Part shown: positions 47,664-55,868 of the stretch, piece by piece | Numbering within the stretch: the stretch's first letter is position 1 | How the letters are laid out: every line of letters starts with the position of its first letter | Source of the DNA: Gemmatimonadaceae bacterium | Lineage (GTDB): Bacteria; Gemmatimonadota; Gemmatimonadetes; Gemmatimonadales; Gemmatimonadaceae | Length of the DNA: 64,000 nucleotides | Direction: 5' to 3' | NCBI GenBank assembly: GCA_014379355.1 | Contig: JACMLX010000136.1 | Coordinates: 1-64,000 of the forward strand | Program-made: the position numbers and the translations under genes | The notes under the pieces: model-generated | What the model was told of the DNA's origin: nothing | Database searches by the model: none | The model's input: only the letters and a program-made list of their open reading frames with translations

Positions 47664-48815
47664 TCAGATCGCCCGCAACGCGGGCTCAGGCTGGTGACGT
47701 GCCTGTGGAACCGGCAGTCCCAGCGCCTCCGACATGCCGCGATCGAAGCAGGCCGTCGCGAAGCGCTGCGCATTGTTCCGGCACGCTTCGGCGGTGATGT
47801 CCTGCTCGTGGGCGTAGAAATCATCGAGTGCGCGGACGACCGCGTTCGGTGTCTGCGCGCCGAAGAAGACACCGGTCGGCGTCGCGTGATCGAGTCCGCG
47901 GATCGTTTCCGTCGCGGCGCCGCGTCCGAATGCGATGACCGGCGTGCCGCACGATTGCGCCTCGAGCGGTGTGATGCCGAAATCCTCCTCGGCCGCGAAC
48001 AGGAATGCGCGGGCGGACTGCAGGTGAGCGCGCAATTCGGGCAGCGGGAGGCGGCCGGTGAAGTGCACGTTCGGCGGCGCACCGGACGCGATCGACGCAC
48101 GACCGGGTCCATCACCGATCACGATCAGTCGTTCATTCGGTCGCAGGCGAAAGGCCTCGACGAGCAGGTCGATGCGCTTGTACTGCACGATGCGTCCGGC
48201 GGTGACGAAGTTGGTCGCACGCGGCGCGGCGCTGAGCGCGAAACCCGCCGTGTCCACCGGAGGGTGCACGACCACGCTCTCGCGACCGTAGCAGCGCTTG
48301 ATCCGCGCCGAAATGTAGGCGGAGTTGGCGATGAACTCCGTGACGCCGTTCGCGCTGCGCCGATCCCAGTTCCGCAACTGTGACAACACCTGGCGCGCTG
48401 CCCACGCCTTGGGTCCGCGGAATCCACTCGTGTCGAGATAGGCGTTCTCAAGGTCCCACGCGTACCGCATCGGCGTGTGACAGTAGCACACGTGGCGCGT
48501 GCCCCTCGGAACGGTGATGCCCTTGGCGACGGCGTGCGAGCTGGAGACGATCAGATCATAGCCGGTGAAGTCCCACTGCTTGATCGCCATCGGCATCAGC
48601 GGCAGCAGCATGCGATAATTGTCGGCCAGCTTCGGCATGTGCTGCAGCAGCGTGGTGTGCGGCGTCCGGCCCACCAGCCCGACGCGATACTCCTCGGGCA
48701 AAGTGTCGATGGTCGAGAACAGCTCGGCCTGCGGCAGGAGCGTGAGCAACCGCTGCAGCACGCACTCGGCGCCAGCCCATGTCGTGAGCCAGTCATGAAT
48801 GATGGCAACACGCAT
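47664..48815 (-). CDS. Glycosyltransferase family 4
   Basis: AIIHDWLTTWAGAECVLQRLL, CYCHTPMRYAWDLENAYL, AFLFAAEEDFGITPLEAQSCGTPVIAFGRGAATETI. Confidence 0.9.
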   Translation of the reverse strand: MRVAIIHDWLTTWAGAECVLQRLLTLLPQAELFSTIDTLPEEYRVGLVGRTPHTTLLQHMPKLADNYRMLLPLMPMAIKQWDFTGYDLIVSSSHAVAKGITVPRGTRHVCYCHTPMRYAWDLENAYLDTSGFRGPKAWAARQVLSQLRNWDRRSANGVTEFIANSAYISARIKRCYGRESVVVHPPVDTAGFALSAAPRATNFVTAGRIVQYKRIDLLVEAFRLRPNERLIVIGDGPGRASIASGAPPNVHFTGRLPLPELRAHLQSARAFLFAAEEDFGITPLEAQSCGTPVIAFGRGAATETIRGLDHATPTGVFFGAQTPNAVVRALDDFYAHEQDITAEACRNNAQRFATACFDRGMSEALGLPVPQARHQPEPALRAI

Positions 48816-49933
48816 CAGGCGAGATACCGGTCGATGTGCGCGAGGACGGCGGCGGCGGCGCGCTGTGGATCGGAGGTCATGTCGACAAAGGTCAATGACG
48901 GCGTACCGTCAGGGAAGGCAACGACGCCGGACGCGTCGGGATTGTTGAGCACGACGGTCGGACGCCCATGACCGAGTGCGAGATGTGCGACCATCGACTC
49001 GACACCGACGGCTGCGCGCGCGCGCGACGTCGCCACGACGAGATCGGAAAACGCCGTCGTACCCATGGCATCGTGCAGGCGCGCACTCGGCACCAGCGCG
49101 CGCAGTGCGGCGAAATGTTCGCGATCACGCGCGTTGCCGACGAGCTGGATCGGCGAACGCTCCGCGAGCGCGGGAAGCAGCGCATGCCACAATGCGCTCG
49201 GCGCTTCCTTTGCTGCGGTGCGACTGCCAGGCTGCACGATGATCGGCGCGTGAGCCGTCAACGGTTCGCCGACCGGAAGCACAGGGCCGCGGTACGTGGC
49301 CGACTGCAGTCCGAGCACATCAAGCACGTTGAGCCAGTTCTGTCCGAGCGACGCGTCGGGCCGATAGGGAATCAGCGCGTGATACTGCCAGCTGCGTCCG
49401 CGCAGCCCGAAGCCGATGCGCAATGGCGATTCGGACGCAATCGCGAGGTCGATCGTGCTCGGCGTCGTGCAGCGTATGTCGAGATAGACGGACGGATGCA
49501 GCTGCTTGATCGCGGCCGCTGCGGAACTCCGCGTCGCGTGCTCGATGCGCAGGCGCGTGGGCCACGACACGTCGCCCGACTGCAGCCACGCCGCATCGTA
49601 CGTCACCAGGTCGTGCACGTAGTCATTCGCGACCAGCCACTGGGCGACTTCGGCTGCCCAGGAGCCGTGCACGAGCACGAGGCGTGCGTGAGGCAGTTGG
49701 TCTCGCAGCGCGCGAAACAGCGCCGTCGCCTGCACGAGATCGCCGAAATGATCGGGCTTGGCGATCACGATCGTGGCGTGCGTGAGATCCGGAATCGGGC
49801 GCGTTCCGGCTGGCGCGCTGAGCAGACGGCGCCCCTGATCAAGGAGGGCCAGACCGGTCACGAGCGGCGCGGGATACCACGTGGGCAGCAGGTAGGCGCG
49901 TCCCAGCAGCTGCACGAGTCGAGGTCGCGTCAT
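48815..49933 (-). CDS. Glycosyltransferase family 9 (heptosyltransferase-like)
   Basis: TIVIAKPDHFGDLVQATALFRALRDQLPHARLVLV, IIVQPGSRTAAKEAPSALWHALLPALAE. Confidence 0.82.
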   Translation of the reverse strand: MTRPRLVQLLGRAYLLPTWYPAPLVTGLALLDQGRRLLSAPAGTRPIPDLTHATIVIAKPDHFGDLVQATALFRALRDQLPHARLVLVHGSWAAEVAQWLVANDYVHDLVTYDAAWLQSGDVSWPTRLRIEHATRSSAAAAIKQLHPSVYLDIRCTTPSTIDLAIASESPLRIGFGLRGRSWQYHALIPYRPDASLGQNWLNVLDVLGLQSATYRGPVLPVGEPLTAHAPIIVQPGSRTAAKEAPSALWHALLPALAERSPIQLVGNARDREHFAALRALVPSARLHDAMGTTAFSDLVVATSRARAAVGVESMVAHLALGHGRPTVVLNNPDASGVVAFPDGTPSLTFVDMTSDPQRAAAAVLAHIDRYLA

Positions 49934-50087
49934 TGTCCGGGCGCCGTGCGCCCGGATGTGGATCTGAGATTCTGAAGCGTCCGCTGACCCGATGGCATCG
50001 GACAAAACTACCGACTCAGTGGGGGGCGTTCTACCCGCGTGCGAGGAATGCACGGCGCAGCGCGCGCTTCCGGGGGCAGATTCGGGG

Positions 50088-50786
50088 TCAGCCGGGCCGC
50101 TGAAAGACGAAAGTCTGCCCGTTCCTGAACGACGGGACGGCCGTCGTGAGCGTGCTGACGGCCCTCAGCAGAGCTGATCGGGCAGGGAAGTAGTTCACGA
50201 ACCGGTGCTCGAACAGCGTCAGTCCAGCGCGCTCGGCATGACCGAGGAGTTCACTTCTCGTGTACTCGCGGAAGTGATGTGATCCCGTCTCCGCATCCAG
50301 CGCGAATTCGACATACGGGTTCTTCCCGACGAGCATCTGCACACGGTGGCCAAGCGACACGGCATTCGGCGTCTGCAACACGAGAAACGCACCAGGACGC
50401 ATCAATGCGTGCAGATAGCGAAACACCCACGTTGGCGCAATGCGAAGGTGTTCGACGACTTCATTGAACAGGATCAGATCGAACTGCGCAGGGACGACCC
50501 ACGCCGAAGCCGTACTGGCCGCGTTCAGGTCGAAGACGATATGCGGCACGCGTGTGCTGTCGAGCTGATCCGCCTTGTCCAGCAACGTGTCATCGAGCGG
50601 AAGGCCGAGCGTCGTGAGCCGCGGAAAGCGTGCCAGCACCAGGTTGGTGAGCGGGCTCCGTCCTACGTCGAGCACCGTCGCGTCCGTACCCAGCCCGAGC
50701 GACGCGATGCACTGCATGAGGAAGTCGGCCCGACGGCCGTGGAACGCCATGTACGCATTCCGGTGTGCTGCTGAATCGTAGGACAC
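50088..50786 (-). CDS. Class I SAM-dependent methyltransferase
   Basis: ATVLDVGRSPLTNLVLARFP, FDLILFNEVVEHL, MRPGAFLVLQTPNAVSLGHR. Confidence 0.83.
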   Translation of the reverse strand: MSYDSAAHRNAYMAFHGRRADFLMQCIASLGLGTDATVLDVGRSPLTNLVLARFPRLTTLGLPLDDTLLDKADQLDSTRVPHIVFDLNAASTASAWVVPAQFDLILFNEVVEHLRIAPTWVFRYLHALMRPGAFLVLQTPNAVSLGHRVQMLVGKNPYVEFALDAETGSHHFREYTRSELLGHAERAGLTLFEHRFVNYFPARSALLRAVSTLTTAVPSFRNGQTFVFQRPG

Positions 50787-50881
50787 GAACTCCCGGGGTC
50801 ATGAAAATCACGCCGCCCGTCTGTAGCCGGATGACGAATCGTGGTCACGCTCGGCGCTGCGGTCTCTCGGCGCCGTCGATG

Positions 50882-52207
50882 TCAGGCGGACACCGCATCA
50901 CCGATGGCCACGTTGCGGCCGGCTGCGAGTTCTTCGCGCAGACGTACGCCGACAGCGAGTCCGCAGAAGGCCCAGATGAAGAGGACGGTGATGCTCGGAA
51001 ATGTAAACAGTCCGAGCGCAACGGCTGCGACGCCGGCGCGGAAAGGCAGTCCCGCGCTGCCGGACGCCTTCATCCAGACACGTCGGCAGAAAGTGACGAT
51101 GATCGCGAGTCCGACGAGACCTGTTTCGGCGACCAGCTCGAACCACGGATTGTTCGCGATCGGCTTCACGTCGCGCGTGCGATCGAAGAAGTCCGTGAGC
51201 TGGTAGGGGCGATAGTTGTACCCGTAGTGCGAGAGGCCGACACCAAGGATCGGGTGGTCGGCCGACATGCGTGCCGCGGCGACCGCAAGGTCGAGTCGGT
51301 CGAGCTTCGATCCGAACTCCTCGGTCGCCAGCTTCGCGACGAAGAATTCGGACACGTATCCCGTCGCGACGAGCACGCCGGCGACGAGCGACGTGAGCAC
51401 CAGGAAGAATGCAGCGGCATAGAACTTTCCGCGCGGATCGCGTTCCTGCGCGCCGACACCGATGACGTAGATGCAGCCAAAGAGTGCAAGCGCGATCACG
51501 TTTGCCGTGGAGAATGTGATGAAGACGGTCGTCGCCATGAAGACGGCCGTCCATCGCCATCGCAGCCAAAGCGCCACCGCGAGCGACGTCAGGAGGTACA
51601 TCGAGAAATAGTTTCCCTCCTGGAACGTGCCGCCGCGAAACAACTCGCGTCCCGCGATGTTGATGATCTGCGGACTCGCCATGCCTGGCAGCAACGGTGC
51701 GGGCAGCAGGAACACCGACGACAGCAACAGCAACCAGCCGTAGGTGGCGGCGCAGATCGCACCGATGCACCACCATCGCGCGACGCGCCGGGAATCTTCG
51801 TAGGCGGCGGTGGCCACGAGCAGGAATGCGAACAGCGCGAGCAGCCAGTACGCGACCTTGATCACGGCATCGCCCACCGGACCGACACGCGCATCGAAAC
51901 CGGAGGTCGTGAACGAGTCGAGCGGCACGGCGAGACGGATGCACAGCACCGCCACGGACCATCCGAGAAATGCCACGATCGGACGTGCGAATCGGCCGAG
52001 CCCCGGCGCCAGGACGAGGCGGCCTTCCCACGCCGCGAGCAGGACACAGAAGACGAGCAGCACCTCGTAGATCTTGATCGGGAAGATCACGCGCACCGTC
52101 ATCGCATACGTCAGGGGCAGCGTGGCCACTACGACGAGTGTCGCGAGGTGCCGGAGCGACGCCGTGGGTGTGACGATTCTCGCGGCGTTGACAGTCAGCG
52201 CCGGCAT
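50882..52207 (-). CDS. O-antigen ligase/polymerase-like membrane protein
   Basis: Multi-TM; AAARMSADHPILGVGLSHYGYNYRPYQL, IANNPWFELVAETGLVGLAIIV. Confidence 0.82.
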   Translation of the reverse strand: MPALTVNAARIVTPTASLRHLATLVVVATLPLTYAMTVRVIFPIKIYEVLLVFCVLLAAWEGRLVLAPGLGRFARPIVAFLGWSVAVLCIRLAVPLDSFTTSGFDARVGPVGDAVIKVAYWLLALFAFLLVATAAYEDSRRVARWWCIGAICAATYGWLLLLSSVFLLPAPLLPGMASPQIINIAGRELFRGGTFQEGNYFSMYLLTSLAVALWLRWRWTAVFMATTVFITFSTANVIALALFGCIYVIGVGAQERDPRGKFYAAAFFLVLTSLVAGVLVATGYVSEFFVAKLATEEFGSKLDRLDLAVAAARMSADHPILGVGLSHYGYNYRPYQLTDFFDRTRDVKPIANNPWFELVAETGLVGLAIIVTFCRRVWMKASGSAGLPFRAGVAAVALGLFTFPSITVLFIWAFCGLAVGVRLREELAAGRNVAIGDAVSA

Positions 52208-52214
52208 TCGCGGG

Positions 52215-53282
52215 TCAGGAAATCACGCGAATGGGCGCGTCGGCCGACACGATCCGGGCGTTCGGGACAACCTCGCGCCGGTCGCCCATCGCCATCACGA
52301 GGACGGTCACCAGGCCGAGGAGTGCGCCTGCGGCCGCCGCGAGTCCGCCCCACAGCAACGGTCGCTGTAGCGGCCGGTCCGGCGCCGTGGCAACGTCGAC
52401 CACCGTCAGCAGCGGCGTGTCGCGCACTTCAGCAACCCGACTCTCCTCGAAGGTCTTCGTGAGCCCGACCAGGATGCCTTCCTTCACGCGCACGACGCGA
52501 TCCAGCTGATCGTACGTGGCCAGCAAGCGTGGCGATTCGTAATAGTTCCTATTCGAGTCAAGAAATGACTGCTTGACGCGTTCGGCCGAGTCGAGCTCGA
52601 ATTGCGCTGTGCGCAGGCGCTCTTGCGCGAAACGACGCTGCTCCGTTGACGACCGCTGACGCCGCTCGAGGTTGAAACGGTTGAGAAGGTCGAGCATGCG
52701 ATTCGCGACCGCGGCCGAAAGAACGGGATCATTCAGCGTCACATTCAGGTTTACAATGCTGCTTTTCCTGCTGATCACGACGACGACGCGTTTCTGGAGC
52801 TTCCGCAGGCCGTTGCCGAAGCGGCGCTCGGGGGTGTCGCCCGACACATCGATTAGGTCCAGCAAGGGGCGCTGTATGCCGGGCGTGTCCGGATCGATGA
52901 AATGTGTTCGCAGCGTGGCGCTGAGCAGCTCCGTGCTGGTCAGCACATCGGCGAAGAATTCAGTCGAGGGTCCGTCCTTCAGGCGCGCCAACGCGCCTGC
53001 ACCGCCGCCCGCGTCGCCAAGCAGCGAGCTGAGTCCGCCAAGTGCGCCGATGATACTGGCATTGTTCGAGCCGAGCGCCTGTTCCGGCACGAACGTCGTC
53101 GTCGCCCGCCAGGTCTTGGGCCAGAGCGTCGCTACACCGGCGCCGATGCCAAGGCAGAGGAGGGGCGCGATCACGAGCCACGGCCAGCGCCGGATCACAC
53201 CACGGCGCAGCTCGACGATCGAGAATTCCTCGACCGGAAGCTGGAGCACCGAGGCGTTGGCGGGCGAGACGTCTGGACTCAC
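52215..53282 (-). CDS. Wzz-type chain-length determinant
   Basis: ELRRGVIRRWPWLVIAPLLCLGIGAGVATLWPKTWRATTTFVPEQALG; C-terminal APDRPLQRPLLWGGLAAAAGALLGL; GTG 53282. Confidence 0.85.
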   Translation of the reverse strand: MSPDVSPANASVLQLPVEEFSIVELRRGVIRRWPWLVIAPLLCLGIGAGVATLWPKTWRATTTFVPEQALGSNNASIIGALGGLSSLLGDAGGGAGALARLKDGPSTEFFADVLTSTELLSATLRTHFIDPDTPGIQRPLLDLIDVSGDTPERRFGNGLRKLQKRVVVVISRKSSIVNLNVTLNDPVLSAAVANRMLDLLNRFNLERRQRSSTEQRRFAQERLRTAQFELDSAERVKQSFLDSNRNYYESPRLLATYDQLDRVVRVKEGILVGLTKTFEESRVAEVRDTPLLTVVDVATAPDRPLQRPLLWGGLAAAAGALLGLVTVLVMAMGDRREVVPNARIVSADAPIRVIS

Positions 53283-53284
53283 GA

Positions 53285-54343
53285 TCACTCGTGTGCGGGG
53301 GAATCGGTCGGGCGCTTTGGCGGCCTCGGTACCGGCAACCCGCCAGCGATGACGAGCCGTGCCACTGCGACGGCACGCCGGGCATCGCCGCGGCGAAGCC
53401 GGTTGAGCGCCGCACCGAACAAGCTGGAATATACGGCGGGCAGTCGTGCAGGAAAAAAGCGCTGAGTGATCCGGAGTCTTGCAGAAATTCCGTTCAGATC
53501 GGCCATTTCGCTTCGTGAGCCGACGTCGCGCGCGCCGACCCCGATGCTCGCGCCCTCGCGATGCCAGACGAGCGCGTCGGCAATCAGGCTCGACCGCCAT
53601 CGCGTTGCGGCGCGACATGCCCAGTCCAGCTCTTCGCCGTACAGAAATCCATCCTCCGACAGCAGACCCACGTCTCGCAGCGCCGAGGCCCGCAGAATCC
53701 AAGATGCGCCGTAGACGTATCCGGGCATGGGTGCATCACGCGACAACGGCTGCGCGAGACTGGCGCCGTCGTGCACCCGATGTGTGGTGGCCAGCCACGA
53801 ATTCCAGCGGCACCACCCAACAGACTGGACGATGGTCGGACGGTCGTAGTAGCACACCGTCATCCCGAACTGACCGACATCCGCTGGCGCGACGGCGAGT
53901 GCAGTGGTGATGGCGTCGACCGTTCCGGGTGCCACAACCGTGTCGTTGTTGAGCAGCCAGACGGCGTCGGTTCGTGCATCGGCGAGTGCTTCCCGGATGC
54001 CGGTATTCATTCCGCCGGCGAAGCCGGTGTTTTCCGATACAGTGATGAGTGTCCACGCTGCGAGCTCGCCGCGTTTGGGCGTCGGCGCGTCGAGCACGCA
54101 CCACTCGGTTGTCGCACCGCGCACGGGCCACCAATGCGCGGCAACGGTGTCGTGAACGGGACGCGGAGAATCCGGCAGTCCGCCGCGAATCCACAGGTGA
54201 AGGTGAGCGACGCTGTCGTCGGGCGATGCGTTGTCGACGACGATCACGCGTGCCGTCCCTCTCTGCACGGACGATACGAGACTCTGCAGGCAGGCGACCG
54301 TGTCGCGCCATCGGCCATGCTGGAGGACAATCACGGTGATCAT
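53285..54343 (-). CDS. Glycosyltransferase family 2
   Basis: MITVIVLQHGRWRDTVACLQSL, VIVVDNASPDDS, SENTGFAGGMNTGIREAL, VWLLNNDTVV. Confidence 0.9.
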   Translation of the reverse strand: MITVIVLQHGRWRDTVACLQSLVSSVQRGTARVIVVDNASPDDSVAHLHLWIRGGLPDSPRPVHDTVAAHWWPVRGATTEWCVLDAPTPKRGELAAWTLITVSENTGFAGGMNTGIREALADARTDAVWLLNNDTVVAPGTVDAITTALAVAPADVGQFGMTVCYYDRPTIVQSVGWCRWNSWLATTHRVHDGASLAQPLSRDAPMPGYVYGASWILRASALRDVGLLSEDGFLYGEELDWACRAATRWRSSLIADALVWHREGASIGVGARDVGSRSEMADLNGISARLRITQRFFPARLPAVYSSLFGAALNRLRRGDARRAVAVARLVIAGGLPVPRPPKRPTDSPAHE

Positions 54344-54346
54344 CGG

Positions 54347-55855
54347 TCAGCCCAGACCACCGGCACGAGAGAGCACCTGGCGATCGACGGAACGACGTTG
54401 CGACCACAAGGCGACCGGACATGCCGAGATGATGAGGATCGCGGCGACGATCGGTGAACTGCTCTCGACCGACGTCAGGGATGCCGTCCATGCGCAGACA
54501 GCGACCGCGATGACTCCGCTCGCCGCAAGGACATACGTGGACGCGGGCAGTGGAGCCACAGCGTGTGCACGCCTCGCCATGACGACGGCGTCGACGACCA
54601 CTCGCGCGGTCCATGCGGTCGCGGCGCCGATGATGCTCCACCGGCTTACGCACAACACAATGAGTACGAGAAATGGCAGCACTTCCGCCAGATGCACCAG
54701 CGCGACCCACCGCGCGCGTCCGCTGGCCTGCAGCATGGTCACCGGCACGATGCCGATGCAATTCGCGGTGACGCCGATGGCGAGTACGCGCAGGACGACA
54801 ACACTGTCACCGACGTACTGGCGCCCACCCGCGAGTGACAGCAGCGCCGGCGCGAGCAGCGCAGCGACGGCGCACACGGGCGCGACGATCAGCACGATGA
54901 GGCGAATGCCTGCATTGTGTAGCGGGGCGAGTTGTTGAGGTTCTGCGGCGGCGGCCCGCGACATCGCAGGAAACAGTACCATCATCAACGCACCGGGCAC
55001 GATCCAGAGCTTGGTCATCGCTTCCCACGGCACGGCGTACAGCGCGACCGCACTCACGGAGATAGCCGAGCCGATGAGAAATCGATCGGCGACAGTCATC
55101 AGCGGACTGAGCACGTTGCTCACCGTGAGCCACGCACCTGCACGGAGCAGGGGACGCATATGACGGCGTGCTGCACCGCCGCCAGCCGATGTGGGCATCG
55201 AAACACGCGCGAGCGTCGTGTAACGCCACCAGGCCCACGCGCGAATGGCGGCGAGCGTCACCGCGATCGCGGTGAGCGACGCCGTGAAGGGAAGCAGCAG
55301 CAACGGAACGGCGAACGTCGCGACGCTGACGGGCAACCGCACGAAATTCACGTCGCGGAACCGATGGCGCGCCTCGAGCACGGCGCGCGGCACGCTCGCG
55401 CCGGTGACGAGTGGTACCGAGAACGCGAAGATCAGCGCACTCGTGATCGCATCCTGCCGCAGTTCGAGCGAGACTTGCAGCACACGCGTGACGTACCAGG
55501 GCGCGACGAGTGCGCCGACGAGACCGACAATGGCACCGACGGCGGCCAGTACCACGTGTCCCGTCGCGACGAACGCACCAATCGGCGCGTCCAGCGCTTC
55601 GCCCGCATCGGACGCAGCAACGAGCCGTGTGAGTGCGCGTCCGAGTCCGAAATCCAGCAGCGCCGCATAACTGAGCCACGCCCACGCCAGCGCGAGCAAG
55701 CCGAGTCGCTCTGTACCAAGCTGCCGAGTGAGAATCGGCAGCGCGACCAGTGCGACGACGATCGGTGCCGCGCTGGTGATGAGACTGAACGCGCCGCTGC
55801 TCAGCAGCGACGGCGCGGTGCGCGTCTCGGCTGCGGTCGGCGGCACTGTTCCCAT
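54347..55855 (-). CDS. Polysaccharide flippase (oligosaccharide translocase)
   Basis: Multi-TM; LTRQLGTERLGLLALAWAWLSYAALLDFGLGRALTRLVA, VADRFLIGSAISVSAVALYAVP. Confidence 0.87.
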   Translation of the reverse strand: MGTVPPTAAETRTAPSLLSSGAFSLITSAAPIVVALVALPILTRQLGTERLGLLALAWAWLSYAALLDFGLGRALTRLVAASDAGEALDAPIGAFVATGHVVLAAVGAIVGLVGALVAPWYVTRVLQVSLELRQDAITSALIFAFSVPLVTGASVPRAVLEARHRFRDVNFVRLPVSVATFAVPLLLLPFTASLTAIAVTLAAIRAWAWWRYTTLARVSMPTSAGGGAARRHMRPLLRAGAWLTVSNVLSPLMTVADRFLIGSAISVSAVALYAVPWEAMTKLWIVPGALMMVLFPAMSRAAAAEPQQLAPLHNAGIRLIVLIVAPVCAVAALLAPALLSLAGGRQYVGDSVVVLRVLAIGVTANCIGIVPVTMLQASGRARWVALVHLAEVLPFLVLIVLCVSRWSIIGAATAWTARVVVDAVVMARRAHAVAPLPASTYVLAASGVIAVAVCAWTASLTSVESSSPIVAAILIISACPVALWSQRRSVDRQVLSRAGGLG

Positions 55856-55868
55856 ACGTGGCGCTCGG

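Noticed and set aside
46385-48115. 576-aa minus-strand ORF
   Set aside because: Arginine-rich shadow of the acyltransferase/GT4 genes in another frame; typical high-GC spurious ORF
50765-52462. 565-aa plus-strand ORF
   Set aside because: Antisense shadow of the O-antigen ligase-like gene; low-complexity R/E/D-rich sequence without motifs
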